Notes: generated from the sequence alone by a model not told the origin. A stretch of 64,000 nucleotides of DNA from Pseudo-nitzschia pungens (GCA_037355855.1 CM074761.1:682001-746000), one strand, 5' to 3'; counted from the first letter of the stretch, positions 45,712 to 62,164 are shown. Program-made: numbers and translations.

Positions 45712-47982
45712 GACCAGCCGAAACCAATCTCCGGCTAACAGGCACACCGCCTCGATGTATCGATATTCATCTGCGATATTTCACCACCACAAACAATAGC
45801 GAGCGACTCCTATATATCCCAGCGCTTGTCGCTACGTTGTTGCAAATGATTGTAAACTACACATATGATGCGAAAAAAATTTCATAAATAATCATACACG
45901 TAATTTAGAAAGTTCAAAACAATAAACTCAATTAAATTAATAAAGAAAGAAATCAATTAATAACAATAACATCATGCGGTGTGTGTGTTCCAGCTCCTCA
46001 TTGTATCGCAAAATCATCGATCAATCCTTCGACACGAAACAAGTACAGAGTTAAGCAGCAGCCTTCGACACGAAATAAGTAGAAAGTTAACCAGTAGCTT
46101 GATCAAAATGTAGTCACTCCTCGCCGTCGGCTTCACCAGCGTTGTTCGAATAAAAAGCCGCAAAGCGACGACATAGCACGGCAGATCGAAGGACGCAGAG
46201 GGGATTCATTCATTCAGTCAGTCATTCGACGGCAGGAAAGCTGCAGACAAATACATCCCTGTGGAACTGGGTACACGTACAGTGTTCCGGGGAAGACACG
46301 GACGGCAGGCAACCATTCCAAACAATGCGCACCGGATCTATTTTGCCGAAAGTAGTGACGGAGAACCACGGAAGGGGCTGGCTTGTTCGACCGATGGCCG
46401 AACAGTATCCAATCTCGTCGGCTCCGATCGAACGGTCGGAAACCTTTGGTGCGCGGAGAGCACGATCGATGCGGTTGGAACAAACAAACAAACAAACAAC
46501 AGTTTCGCTCACCACCGGTGCTTTTGTTGACCGATCCGGACTTTTTTTGCGTGCGTTTCACGATTTTCGAAACGTCCGGTGTTGCCGCTATTGCACGAAC
46601 CGCACGTGTTGTTGCACGGGCCGCTATCCCCGGTGGGTACGCATCCGCGTTTTCTTCTTCTTTGTTCGAGTTCTTCGTTCCCGTTCCCGTGCCCGTGCCC
46701 GTGCCCGTGTTGGGACCTCCTCGTCTGCGGCGTGGCACGACCCGATCCCAACACAAAACGGTGCTATAACAGCAGTCCTTCTCGCATGGAATAGCACGAG
46801 CGGCTTGGAATGCAGCATGGGTTGTTGCTGTTCCTGTTGGTGTTGCTGTTCCTGCTTCTTTGTCTCCTTCCTTCTGTCGCGGGACACAGCAACCGGATCC
46901 GTCGGTGTGCATGCATCCCGGCCCCGGTGTCTGCCGTCCAAGCAGACAAGCAACGTCCCGTGCACTAGTTTGAGCAAGCGGTTGCTCGTTCCCGACCCCT
47001 CGAATCATTGTGCGGAGATGAATGGATGGATGGATGGATTCTGTGTGCGTGCGTGTGTGTGGTAGAACTGTACCCCAACCGGTCACGGCGTGTCGGGTCG
47101 GAACGAATCAATCAATCAATCAATCAATCCAACCAACCAACCAACCAACCAACGCACCGCAACGCTCGCGGGAGCAGCAAAACAAGCAATCGGGCCAACA
47201 ATCCTCTAGTGGTTGGCAAACAAACAAACAAACAAACAAACAAGCAAACAAGCCAATAAACAACCCGTTGTTCCGGAGGAGACAACAATTCCACTACATT
47301 GCAGTATTGCGCTATGCTGCAGCAGCACGACCCGATTGGTTCCATTCGATTCCATTCGATTCCATTCGATTCCATTCGATTCCATTCGATTCCATGCAAT
47401 TCCATGCAATTCAAAATTCAATGATGACTGACTGACTAAATCAATCGCAAGCACGGAAAGTGCCATCCCATCCCGTCCGTCCCGTCCCGTCCGGCCCCGG
47501 CCCTGCCCGCTTAGAGATTTGCTACAGTGCGTGCATCTTTCGTAGACTTTTGTATTGTATTTTTTGCGGGTCGTGGCATACAAACAAAAAGTAATAGGGA
47601 TGTAGTACACGTACCGGTGCGGTTGAATTATAGAATACACGGATGGATGGACCTTGTTGTGGCAGCTTTTAGCTCGTTGGCTAACACCACCTTGCGCGCG
47701 CGTCCCCAGTCCCAATACTCATTTTGCCGCGCTCTTCTCCGTTGGTGGTAGCACCTCGGACCATCATCTTGCTCCGTGCTTCTCATTCCTCTACCCTAAG
47801 TTACCGGAACAACCGTATCAATTCCAATTCCAACCCGCCTCGAAGTTTTGTTTCGACACTCCAAGTACAGACAGACAGACAGACAGACAGACATTGAGAC
47901 ACTCGGGCTCGAAACGAAACAAGGAGGACGGACAAGTTTCTTACGGTAAGTTACCCATACCGGTACGGTAATGCTTACGATT
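45712..47982. other. Low-complexity region without supported gene
   Basis: Long open frames on both strands here (for example minus 46214-47086) translate simple repeats and overlap each other, so I do not call them. The sequence contains CCCGTG, GGAT, AATC, AACC, AAAC, ATTCGATTCC and CAGA tracts between 46680 and 47895. The right end may contain the promoter of the next gene, with an ACCGGTACGGTAATGCTTAC word at 47959-47978. Confidence 0.55.
47024..47406. repeat. Cluster of tetra- and decanucleotide microsatellites
   Basis: In order: GGAT tract (about 47024-47040), AATC tract (47105-47130), AACC tract (47130-47153), AAAC tract (47217-47250) and a CATTCGATTC ten-base tandem (about 47341-47393) decaying into CATGCAATTC units. 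An isolated CAGA tract lies at about 47867-47892. Confidence 0.85.
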
Positions 47983-48726
47983 ATGATGGCGGAAGCAAAA
48001 ACTGCAAGAATGGATGTCGTTGTTCGTTGGGCAAACAAGCGGTAAATAGTGACTAAGGTTTACGCTACGATATTTACGACTTTCACCGCCCAGTCGGTAA
48101 GATTAGTTCTTGAAACTCTCTTAAACACCAACACCAAAACCAAAGCCAACACACCAATTCCAACATCAATTCCAACAACTACTATACTATACTATAATTA
48201 ATACAGCAAGCATTGTTTTGCCATGTACAGCCGACGAGCCCGCAGCACCCGCAACGCCTCGGCCAACGCATTCGGGCACCGGAAGCGCCGCCACCGGAAG
48301 GACCACCCGCGGCCGGAGCCAGAAGGCCAAGCACCCCCGTCGGGGAGGCGCCGGCGGCAATCCGGACGCGGCGCGGGTCCGGGCCTCCATCGAGCGGCCC
48401 CCGGTGGTTCCCTGGGTCCGCGTGATGCGGCCACCGGCGCCCCACCTCAAGCACCGCAGGACCTTTCTGGTGGAGAAGTGGGTCCGGCCGTCCGATCTGA
48501 CGGCGGAGGAAAAGATCGTCTTTGACAAGGAGCGCGCCGAGCACGCGGAAGAAACACAGCGGTGGGCCAGGTTGCAGCAGGAACGAAGGGAGCAAAAGGA
48601 ACGGGAGCGGGAGCGGATCGAAAAGGAAAAGCGGGAGAAGGAAGAGAAGGAACGGCAAGAAAAGGAAAAAGAAAAGGCACTGGCCGAAGCAGCAGCAGCA
48701 GCAGCTGAAGAAGCAGCTGAATCAGC

Positions 48727-48761
<35 letters not shown>

Positions 48762-49213
48762 CGCAAACCCCTGCTGCTTCTGCTGCTGTTTCCGATACAA
48801 CAACGCCGGCGGTGGTTGCATCGAATGCATCCGCCTCCACCTCCACCGCAGCAAATGAGACGGGAGAAGGAACGTCGGCTTTGCCATTGCCATTTACATC
48901 GACATCGACATCGACATCGACATCGACATCGACATCGGATCAGGCATTGCCACCCAGCGGATCAACGCAGGCGGCGGCCGGGGATGCCGCAATCGATGCG
49001 AAACCTACAGCAACGGAGGACCCGAGCCCCAGCGAAGCGGTCCCGGAGTCCTCGGTCGCGGTTGCGGCAACAGCGGGAACGGCAGCAGCAACGGGGAACG
49101 ATGCGTCCACCACGGGGCCGTCGACGGAGCAGCCACCGCAACAAGAGCCACCCTCGGCGGACGCCGCGGCGGAATCCGAAGAGCCGGTCGCAAAGAAAGC
49201 GAGAACGGAGTAA
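47983..49213 (+). CDS. Low-complexity, probably nuclear protein (weak BCL7-like hint)
   Basis: Proposed exon 1 47983-48041 (MMAEAKTARMDVVVRWANK), intron 48042-48210 (GTAAAT donor, AGCAAG acceptor, phase 2), exon 2 48211-49213; 353 aa. The long frame has no ATG near its start, so an upstream exon is needed; this choice is the best seen but uncertain. The only globular-looking part is residues about 70-130 (ARVRASIERPPVVPWVRVM, HRRTFLVEKWVRPSDLTAEE), which loosely recalls the basic Trp-rich N-terminal block of BCL7. A highly charged helix (EKEKREKEEKERQEKEKEK), poly-Ala, poly-Gln and Ser-Thr repeats follow. It ends VAKKARTE, which could act as a nuclear signal. Function unknown. Confidence 0.55.
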
Positions 49214-49649
49214 CCCGCCGATACCGCACCCGATCGATTTCGCTGATTGGAGGCGAAAGGGCGGAATCCGTCCATCCGTCCATCCATCCCATGCGTCCAT
49301 CCATCAAGCAATCCGGTTGCGCGGAATCCACGCTATGCGTACCGTATAAGCAGCGAATACGGCAGATCGTTCGGCTCTCCAAACCAATGTTGTGTGCGGT
49401 CTCTGTCTGTCGTTCCGGCAATCACGGCGGTCGAACGATTTTGATAGAACCCTGCGATGTTGCACTCTGATGATTTGGTATCCTTGGATTGGAGTCCCGT
49501 CCCGGGAAAGCACAGCGCAGCACGCATGCAATTGCGGTGGGTTTTGCATTCGTAGCATCGATTCCATGAATTAGGAATGATATTTTTTATCAAATGTCAT
49601 AATATCACTATTAGTCCTCTTACAATTCTATCTATGCACAACAGAGATC

Positions 49650-51259
49650 TCACAGAGCCGGTTCGGGAACTTCTTCCCACCTCCAGACCATTGTGGTCGC
49701 CGTCCCGTCCCGATCTCGAGCTGTTCCGAAGAGTTTGTAGCTGTCGCCGTCGCCGTGGCTTTTGCGCGGTGCGGCAACGGGGCCTTCCCACCGGGTGAGC
49801 CGGGCCAGCTCCTCCTCGTCGCCGGAAGGAAACGCGGACGAGTGGTGCGTCGTTTCGACGATCAGCACCCGGGAGGGTCCGAGAGAGGAGGAAGCCGGAG
49901 CGCCCCCCACGGTCGCGTCGCCTTCCAGGTACGAGTGGACGTGAAACCAACCGGTCTCCGGGGGGCTCGCTCGCGGTTTGCGATCGCGATTTGGATTTGG
50001 ATCGGGATCCGGCTCGAGCGCGAGCTCACCCCTGCGGGTGATTGCCGTGTGCACCCTTCCCCCGGCCTGCCAAAAGGCATCGACCGAGATGGGGTCGCCA
50101 GCGGGATCGATCAGCCGGTTGGTGTAGGTGCCGTTGGACCTGGTATCGAAATCGGAATCGGAATCGAAATCGGAATCGGAATCGGCCGCGGTCGCCAAGG
50201 TGCGGTTCCAGGCCTCCGTCACCAGCGGGTGGACGTCGACCAACCGCAGGAACCGGCCTCCGTCGGATTGCTCCAACACCAGCTCCTGCCGCGACACGAT
50301 CGGGGACGACACCAGGAGCCGCCGGGTCCAGTACGAAACCTCCCCGGAACAACAGGCCACCAAAAAGGCGTCGTAGGCCAAAGCGTCGACGCTCGCTGCC
50401 ACCGGTCGCCACCGGCCCGTCAGGTCCACCCCGGGGCCGGCGACCAACCATCGCGGTGATTCGTCTCCCGGGAGATTCTCCGGATCGGGCCGCGACGATG
50501 GTTCGTGCCGGTGCCGGTGCTGCTGCTGGTGCTGCTGCTGGTGCCGGAAGAGCTCGGCGATGGACGCCGGCAACGCGATTTCCCGGTTTCGAAACCGCTC
50601 CGTGGCAAACAAGAGGTCCAACCGCCGAGAGCGCAATCGAGGCCCGGATCTTTTGTTGCCCTCGGGTTCGTTTCTCGGCGGGAGTCGTCCGTTGTCGTTT
50701 GTCGGAGTGGTGTTGTTGTTCCTTACCGATTGCCAGCACCAATCGAGGAATTCAGAGTCAACGGAAGCGATGTCCCGTGTTTCGCCGCGAGCCGGGCGAA
50801 AATCGCTTCGCTGTCGAGTAGTCGTCGTTGTCGTCGTTGTCGTCTCCTCCTCCTCCCCCCGGAGAGCATAACGACGGCTCCCACGGTGTTCGCGAAGGGT
50901 CCGGAGTGAAACCTTGCCACGCGGAGTGGTGGAGCGGAGACAGACCCACCTCGACTCGCCGTCATTCTCTCTTTCGCTTCGCTTCGGTCTGCGGCGGCGA
51001 TTCTGGCACGAAACGCACCACTCTTTTCGGCACGACTCTGGAACCGAGCACTCCTGGATGCCGATGCCGATGTCGATGCCGATGCCAACGTCGATGCCAA
51101 CGTCGATGCTGATGCCAAAGCCAAGCAAGTGTGGCTGCTGCTTTCGTCGCAAGCTGGATTCCGTGTCGCTACCAAAAGAAACAACCAAGCCAGAAAGAGG
51201 GACAGTGGAACCGACCATTGTCGAGGCGAAACGCATCCGCTCTTCATCTTCCACTTCAT
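49650..51259 (-). CDS. Secreted protein with possible lipocalin/FABP-like domain
   Basis: Proposed exon 1 51259-50727, intron 50726-50650 (GTAAGG donor, ACAAAAG acceptor, phase 2), exon 2 50649-49650; 510 aa. This model was preferred to the 538-codon frame because exon 1 in its own frame has an ATG and a strong signal peptide (VPLSLFLAWLFLLVATRNPA), while the competing frame has neither and translates simple repeats. The join reads GAGNR-SGPRLRSRRLDLLF. Residues about 265-345 contain VDLTGRWRPVAASVDALAYD and a beta-rich QELVLEQSDGGRFLRLVDVH; the end is TTMVWRWEEVPEPAL. GRW near the first strand and spaced beta-strands resemble lipocalins/fatty-acid-binding proteins, but this is weak. The gene is GC-rich and contains Ser-Asp and Ala-Ser-Thr repeats. 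Confidence 0.55.
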
Positions 51260-53262
51260 TGGACAATTAGTTTTTGTTTTTTGTCGAGGTTGGGGGTGCG
51301 CTCTTCCTCCTTCGATCCAAATAATCTCTCGATGATCCTGTTCTTATTGCTCCTTTCCCTGCCGTTGATGCCGATGGGGCTGGTGTCGTTGTGAAGTGCT
51401 ATGCGAAAGGATCGTAGGTCCGATCACCAGTCATCCATACATGCAACAGAATGGAGCGATCCGATCCGATCCGATCCGCGCTTTATCTCTGGGGTTTTAG
51501 CTCGTTGAATGTTGGTTGTATCGTATTGTGCAGGATCCCAAGCAATCACTGCCAATCGGTATCGGTCGCAGCTCCGTCACGGATGCACTGTGTTTCCATA
51601 CTTCTCTCGTTTTCTATTATTACTACGTATTACGAAGTAAGACTTACTACGTACTTCGTAGTATTATTTATTTGGATGTTCAGTTTCCAACGGGGAAGGT
51701 ATGAGTAAGATTACCGGTACAAGTACTGGTACAGGGTGATGGTACATGTAACCGTAACCTTACCTTCCAAACGTGTCACGTGGACAGATGAAGATGAGTG
51801 AGTGAGTCAAAGGAGCTTCGAAGCTCGCCAAAAGAAAAACGGTGTCGTTGTAAGGTTACCGGTACCGGTACAGTAAGATTATCCGTCCTTCATGTGTACG
51901 CTGCACCAACATACAGCAACGGACAAACGGATACGCCTTACCAGGTAACTAACCTTAATTAACTGTAAAGTGGTGTGCTTCTGCGTATTCCTTCTGCAGA
52001 AGAAACAATCTTTTAAAACACGACTCAAGATTATTTCTACGAAGTACCGTAACCTTAACGTATTTCGGATGATGATTGATTGATTTTTTCATGATGATTC
52101 ATTCATTCATTCATTCCTTCGTTTGTTCGATGGAAAAGATACGGGAACCGACGTCCAACAAGTTCGCACCTACCGGTACGTACATTCGTACATCTAGCCC
52201 AAGTTTTCTCTCAATCAATCTCAAAAGAACAATTTTTCTTTCACCGTCTTGATTGATAGAAAATTCCCGGTAATGGTACCGGTACTCGTACCGTTCCTCC
52301 TTCGAGTCAGGAAGGTTCGGTACCAGGTACGAACATCGCCACTCCTACTCCTCCATACGGTAGCTGCAAGAGGAGTCAACCACAAGGAATGAAAGCTTCG
52401 TGCGCATGTTTGGTTCCAGAACAGCACACCACTCTCCTTGGTGCTTTTGTATACGCTTCTTTCATTCTTGCTTTCGTCAACTAAATTGTTGAATTTAGTA
52501 ATATTAGCAATTATTTGTTTTTGTTTTGGTATTAATAGCACAATCCATTCACTAAGAGTGTCGACCACAATTGGTACACATATAACATATACTACTGCAC
52601 GGCTTTTTTCATCCGATGGCAGACCCTACTGGGTACTTTTTGCAGCCATCGGGCAAACCGTGCTAACTTCTCTTTCCTTTTGCCCCGACAATCCGCGACG
52701 GAGGGGCTGGCACGTGATGTGACATGACGAGATATGACGTGACGTGCCCTATCGTAACATCAGTAAAACACAAATCCGATGAAAGAAAACCACGAAACCA
52801 TCTGCTGTTTTGAACAACAATCAATGGTCGATGGCTTCCTCCTCCTCTTCTTCTTCCTTTTTTCCTTCTGTTTTTTTTTTTTTTTTTTTTTTTTCTCCCG
52901 TCCGTCGAACGAGTTGACGAACGGAGGTGGGAAGGAATAGGGGGAGAGGAACATGCACCAGACTTTCCACAAATCTCGTGTGTTCCAACACATCAATCCT
53001 TCCCACAGAGTGCGAGCACTGCTCGGTCGCATCGTCACAAGCAGTGAATGACGACCACTTATTCGTGCTCTGCTCGTCGGCGTCGTCGTTTTCTCTCGAC
53101 TTTGGCATCGTCGCATTCCGACGCAAAAAAATTGCTCGGATTTGAATACGTATATACTAGGCTATCCCTATCGATAATTGCTTCTTTGTGTCTTCCTGTC
53201 ATTCCCGGAAAAATTAGAACCCCGTGTCGGTGTGAAAAATGATTGCCTGCTTTCCCGACCCA
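51260..53262. other. Intergenic, dense ACCGGTA/GTAAGG motifs and poly-T
   Basis: No gene supported. Motif-rich stretches lie at 51625-51665 (TACGAAGTAAGACTTACTAC), 51708-51765, 51850-51880 and 52260-52335. ATTC and GATT short tracts lie near 52080-52115, and a 25-base T run at about 52869-52893. Confidence 0.55.
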
Positions 53263-57975
<4,713 letters not shown>

Positions 57976-59625
57976 ATGATTCCGAAGTTGGTTTTACCTT
58001 TTATCGTGCTTGTCGCCGTTGTGGGATATTCTACCTTGAAGATTTCTTCGTGTTCATACTACCAGTACAATCCTGATTTAGAAGAACTTCTGACCAGGCC
58101 CCACTACAAGTACCCCAAAGACAATCTCTCAATCGGGGCCTTTTTTTCAAATTTTCTGCGTTCGCAACAACGACGCCGAATCGGAATTGCCAATGCCAAC
58201 GCCAAGGCCAAGGCTAACGCCGACGAACAACACAACCAGTGCGAGAAGGATGCTTCGGCAAGGCTCCTCGAGGATTGGAAAGGCAACCGCCAAACGATCG
58301 CTTGTTCCATCGCGGGTGAAATCGAAGGGACAACGCTGCTGGATTCGGAAAACCGTCTACGGGTCGTCGATCGATTCATTTTGGATCGGTGGCGTGGTGA
58401 ACCTAGCGTGTCTCGATACCGAAATGCCCACGCTCCATCCGAGAACGGTCCTCGCTGGATTTCCTGGACCGACAGAAACTCATGCGTTCCTGTCAACCAA
58501 GTACAAGTTCGAGAAGAAGGAGAGAGAAAAATCCTGCCTTCCCACCCGAACAGCGATGGCATTTCCTACTTCGACGTGGATGCGACCGCCATTCGGATCC
58601 CATTAGGCGACGCATTCAATTCCTACCATCGCCTGCAGGCCCACGTCAATGTGGCCATGGTCATGATCATGTTCGACATTGTCAACCCCCAGCTCATCTT
58701 CATGAACAGCGACTCCAGACGCGACCACCACGACCTCGAGTCGTGGCGTCTGTTTTCCGATCTGGAGCCCATTTACGCTCCCAACAATCACGTCGACAGT
58801 CACGACAATCCTCACACCATCTTTCGATTCCGCGAGATTTTCGAGCTCGACAACGTCGATGTGACGTTGTTTACCGCCAATAGCAAGCATCCCGGGAGCC
58901 TCGTCGGGCCGGGCATCGAGCACCACTGCAGCAGCGAGCTCTTTCAGGGGATAATGGCCTGGATCCAGTCACGCATTGAGCGAACGAGCAACCGCGTAGA
59001 CATAGCTGGCGCCAACACGAACCTCCGAAACAGTCACAGCAACAACGTCTGGATACCGATCACCGTTGGAACGGGTTTACCCAAGCACCATCAACAGCTG
59101 GCGTCGGACGAGTCTAAGGTACGGATCGTTTGGTGTACGCGGAAGCCGTATTGCTGCAGGGAGGGAGGCGTCCGGAACAACATGCGGTCGATGAACGACG
59201 AGGCCGGGTTCCTGGAGGCCCTCCTGACAAACCTAGGACCCGACCGATATTCTCTCTACAGCGTCGAGTTCGGAAACCTAACGGTGGCGGAATCCGTACA
59301 GGTGGTAGAACAGGTCGACATTTTCGTGGGCGTCCATGGTGCCGGCCTTGTCTGGGCCAACTTTCTGCCGAGCACCAACAACAACAAGAACGCCAACAAC
59401 ACTCAGAATCACCGCCCCGGCGGCGTTGTGGAGATATTTGGAGGCGATCGCAACCCGGTCAACCGCCATTACCACAACATGGCAAGCTTGATGGGGCATT
59501 CTTACCGGTGGGTGGATTTCGGCTTTGGCAGCGGCGCGCCCTACTGGCCAATCGAGTGGGACTCACACCGCATAAACAATCTGGCCTCTAACATTCGAGG
59601 TCTTGTCGAGGACGCAGAACCGTAA
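57976..59625 (+). CDS. GT61-family glycosyltransferase, type II membrane protein
   Basis: Intronless, 549 aa. The N-terminal hydrophobic anchor LVLPFIVLVAVVGYS suggests a Golgi type II protein. A low-complexity Ala-Asn-Lys stretch (ANANAKAKANAD) follows in the stem. The catalytic part contains MIMFDIVNPQLIFMN, an LFSDLEPIYAP segment, FRFREIFELDNVDVTLF, VRIVWCTRKP and the C-terminal DIFVGVHGAGLVWANFLP followed by GGVVEIFGG; the GxHGAGL...F...vvEi pattern is diagnostic for GT61 (DUF563). GT61 enzymes add xylose, arabinose or GlcNAc to glycans. The exact donor cannot be predicted. Likely acts on secreted glycoproteins or cell-wall polysaccharides. Confidence 0.85.
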   Translation: MIPKLVLPFIVLVAVVGYSTLKISSCSYYQYNPDLEELLTRPHYKYPKDNLSIGAFFSNFLRSQQRRRIGIANANAKAKANADEQHNQCEKDASARLLEDWKGNRQTIACSIAGEIEGTTLLDSENRLRVVDRFILDRWRGEPSVSRYRNAHAPSENGPRWISWTDRNSCVPVNQVQVREEGERKILPSHPNSDGISYFDVDATAIRIPLGDAFNSYHRLQAHVNVAMVMIMFDIVNPQLIFMNSDSRRDHHDLESWRLFSDLEPIYAPNNHVDSHDNPHTIFRFREIFELDNVDVTLFTANSKHPGSLVGPGIEHHCSSELFQGIMAWIQSRIERTSNRVDIAGANTNLRNSHSNNVWIPITVGTGLPKHHQQLASDESKVRIVWCTRKPYCCREGGVRNNMRSMNDEAGFLEALLTNLGPDRYSLYSVEFGNLTVAESVQVVEQVDIFVGVHGAGLVWANFLPSTNNNKNANNTQNHRPGGVVEIFGGDRNPVNRHYHNMASLMGHSYRWVDFGFGSGAPYWPIEWDSHRINNLASNIRGLVEDAEP

Positions 59626-59675
59626 ATAAAGTACCGCGTTAATTTCGCTTACGTCTACGGGTAGTCTGTGTCAAA

Positions 59676-61448
59676 TTAGTTTGACTTTTTTTTCCTTTCA
59701 TTTTTTTTGTTTCCAAATAGAGTCGTTGCAAGCCACGTGAAAATTGCCAAAATAAGAGGGATTATGAACTCCGTCAAGGTTAAGAAGAGGATGGAAAAAA
59801 GATTCGAAACGATATCTGATTTTCCATCTTCTACTTTGGTTTCTGACAGGGAGTTTTCCTCCTTGGTCTTCGTTGTTTTTTTCAATGCCTCAGTATTTGC
59901 GGCCACTGCAGCATCAAGTATGGCGTCATCATCGTCGCCACTCTGGTTCTTCGATTTGTTCTTATTTTTCTTCTTTTTGTTCTTCTTCTTAGATGCGGCC
60001 TTGGTTCCACCGCTAACACTGGCGACTCCCGAGCTGGTAGCAACGTCGCTAGTGGCCCCACTCGTGATAACCCGATCCGGACTGGTAACATTTCGAGTGT
60101 CGTTCCTCTCCTCCTCTTCGGAGTCAGAATCCGAATCGGCCATCATAGCACCAAAAAGATCGCCTTTATTCATTCCACCCTTTCTTATTTTTCTGTTTCT
60201 GCCTGACATCCATCCACCATTTCCTCCTCTTCCTCCTACATTGGGAGTATGAAACTTGGTTGTTGTATTCCAAGCGTTTGTCTTTCTGTTCGATGAAGAC
60301 GACAAGGACGAGCCACTTGCTATCGCACCACTCTTCTTCTGTTTCCCATTTCCAGAACTAAGGTTACCGAATCTTTGTTGTAATTCTCGTCGGTAGGCCA
60401 GAATGCGTTCTTCGTAGCTTTCGTCCTCTTCCAGGAGCCCCCTGCTAGATTCTTCCAAGTCCGCAATTTCGCCTAAAATGTCCTCGAGTTGGCCGCGCTT
60501 TTTCGTTTCTGCTGGGGAAAGGAGTTTTCCACCACTCGCGTTTAGGTACATCAAAGGAGCGGCCTGTTTCCAGAGTTTTCCAAGTGCCGCGTGGTGTTTG
60601 AGTGGAGCTGGTGAAATGGGATTTTTCGCTATGGATCGTAGCTTTGCTTGGCGCTGATGAAGGCCATCAGGAATTGATTGTTTTTTCAATTTTGATTCTT
60701 CGATGCGAGCAGTCACTTGTTCCAGCAGGAAGCTGACCTCTGATGCGGTCAATTGCTCGTCCTGTACCTGTTGGCTCATGGCGTCCTTGACCAACCCCTT
60801 CTTTTCAGAAACCGAGAGGCATTGCTCGTAGAAAATGCGTTCGTCTTCCGACATGATCCCTCCCTTCATCAGCGACGCATCGAGAGCATCGAGGGGCTCT
60901 ACTAACGCTTCATCGATAAGTTTAAGGAGAGATCGTTTTTGTGACCAGGAAGGAAATTTGAATTTGAGCATATTCGTGAAGAGGGCTACTGTCGAGACAG
61001 CAATTTTGTATTCAAGTGAGTTGGGCGGCAGCAAGGAAGAAGACGTCGAAGAGGACGCGGTGTTGGAGTCGCCTCCACTTTTCTTGAGTATTTTCGGAAA
61101 GACGACGACAGTCTTCAAGTTCTTTCCCGTATCGTGCTGAAATTTGTAACATCCGGCTGATTCCAATACGCACGAAGCTCCGCGGTCTTCCGTATAATCC
61201 GCCGCACTCAATGCGGTCGTTACGAGTTTCAATGCTGCCGGGTCGTACTTTGACCGATCTCCTTTCCCTGCTCCGACTACCAACGTGATACGAATCATCC
61301 CCGCACCGCCCAAGTCAAAATCTTGGGAGAAAGCATCACGGATCACCTGGGAGATGGTAGTGGAAGGCAGGCCTCCCAAGTCAAAGGTTTCGCTTTCGGT
61401 AGCAGATCGGATGGTGGCTGCCAGCCCATGGAGTTCTCCCTTTGCCAT
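59676..61448 (-). CDS. C-terminally membrane-anchored protein of unknown function
   Basis: Intronless, 590 aa, starting MAKGELHGLAATIRSATES. The N-terminal 330 residues look globular and alpha/beta: FDLGGAGMIRITLVVGAGKG, LKTVVVFPKILKKSGG, YKIAVSTVALFTNMLKFKFP, then helices (KRSLLKLIDEALVEPLDALD, EVSFLLEQVTARIEESKLKK). A segment LMYLNASGGKLLSPAETKKR and a helical DESYEERILAYRRELQQRFG follow. The region from about 370 to 540 is Ser/Gly-rich, then acidic, then a Lys/Asn run. A single hydrophobic helix (ILFLTLTEFIIPLILAIFTW) lies about 25 residues from the end, so the protein is probably tail-anchored with its bulk in the cytosol. The family is not recognised. Confidence 0.75.
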   Translation of the reverse strand: MAKGELHGLAATIRSATESETFDLGGLPSTTISQVIRDAFSQDFDLGGAGMIRITLVVGAGKGDRSKYDPAALKLVTTALSAADYTEDRGASCVLESAGCYKFQHDTGKNLKTVVVFPKILKKSGGDSNTASSSTSSSLLPPNSLEYKIAVSTVALFTNMLKFKFPSWSQKRSLLKLIDEALVEPLDALDASLMKGGIMSEDERIFYEQCLSVSEKKGLVKDAMSQQVQDEQLTASEVSFLLEQVTARIEESKLKKQSIPDGLHQRQAKLRSIAKNPISPAPLKHHAALGKLWKQAAPLMYLNASGGKLLSPAETKKRGQLEDILGEIADLEESSRGLLEEDESYEERILAYRRELQQRFGNLSSGNGKQKKSGAIASGSSLSSSSNRKTNAWNTTTKFHTPNVGGRGGNGGWMSGRNRKIRKGGMNKGDLFGAMMADSDSDSEEEERNDTRNVTSPDRVITSGATSDVATSSGVASVSGGTKAASKKKNKKKKNKNKSKNQSGDDDDAILDAAVAANTEALKKTTKTKEENSLSETKVEDGKSDIVSNLFSILFLTLTEFIIPLILAIFTWLATTLFGNKKNERKKKSN

Positions 61449-62164
61449 TTTTCCTCTTCACCGTGGTGTTGTTTGCAACCTCAGTATTTGCCCTCGTGGT
61501 TGTAGAATCTATTCACGGACGAAGATAAAAGATTATCAATTACCACTACTAATATGTTGTTGCTGTGTTACCGGAGTATTTTTTTGTGACAGTGATTAAG
61601 GTTACTAAGCACTTCGTAATGATTCTGCTATTTTAATAAAATCATGATAAATCATTCTCGTTGCGTGTGTACGTAATTATGTTAACCTTAACCGCTCAAC
61701 TCATTTCTAAAGATTTTTTTGGTCCAGTTACAACATCATAAGACTAGGTTTACCGGTGACCTTACTAGAGGTAATCGTACCTTACGAGTAAGCTTGACGT
61801 TACTTGTGTCTTGTACTGGTGATTACGACGCAGATCATACGTAACTACTGGTAAATCTTACCTGAGGTACCGGTATGTACCATTTGCACGTTGCAATCGC
61901 CAATGATTTCTGCTTGGGTTTTCTTGTGACTTCCCCCCGGTGCTCGTCGATGTCAGGTCTTGATTGAGTTAAGGTTACTCGTAATTACAGTACCGAACAC
62001 GAAAGCGAGTGCAGAGGCAGAAATGGCGGTGTTTGAGTGTCCAAATCAGTACAAAGGACTTCATAATAATCTTACCCGAACTTTTGCATTTTTTTTAGAA
62101 ACGAATTGATTACAGCAACTTACCGTACAGTATCTGACACCGGAAGTGCAACACAGCTTACTCC
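61449..62164. other. Intergenic between divergent genes, motif-rich
   Basis: Between 61590 and 62000 there are many ACCGGTA, GTAAGGTTAC and TACTGGTAAATCTTACC words on both strands. No gene seen. Presumably holds the promoters of both flanking genes. Confidence 0.55.

Noticed and set aside
46214..47086. 290-codon minus-strand open frame
   Set aside because: It translates simple repeats (Gly-Thr, Thr-His runs) and overlaps an equally long plus-strand frame; no domain, signal or splice support.
50026..50742. 238-codon minus-strand frame rich in Ala, Pro and Arg
   Set aside because: Alternative frame of the GC-rich secreted-protein gene; composition follows from shifting that gene by one base.
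52205..52568. 115-codon minus-strand frame
   Set aside because: Runs through the ACCGGTA motif cluster and has no recognisable feature.
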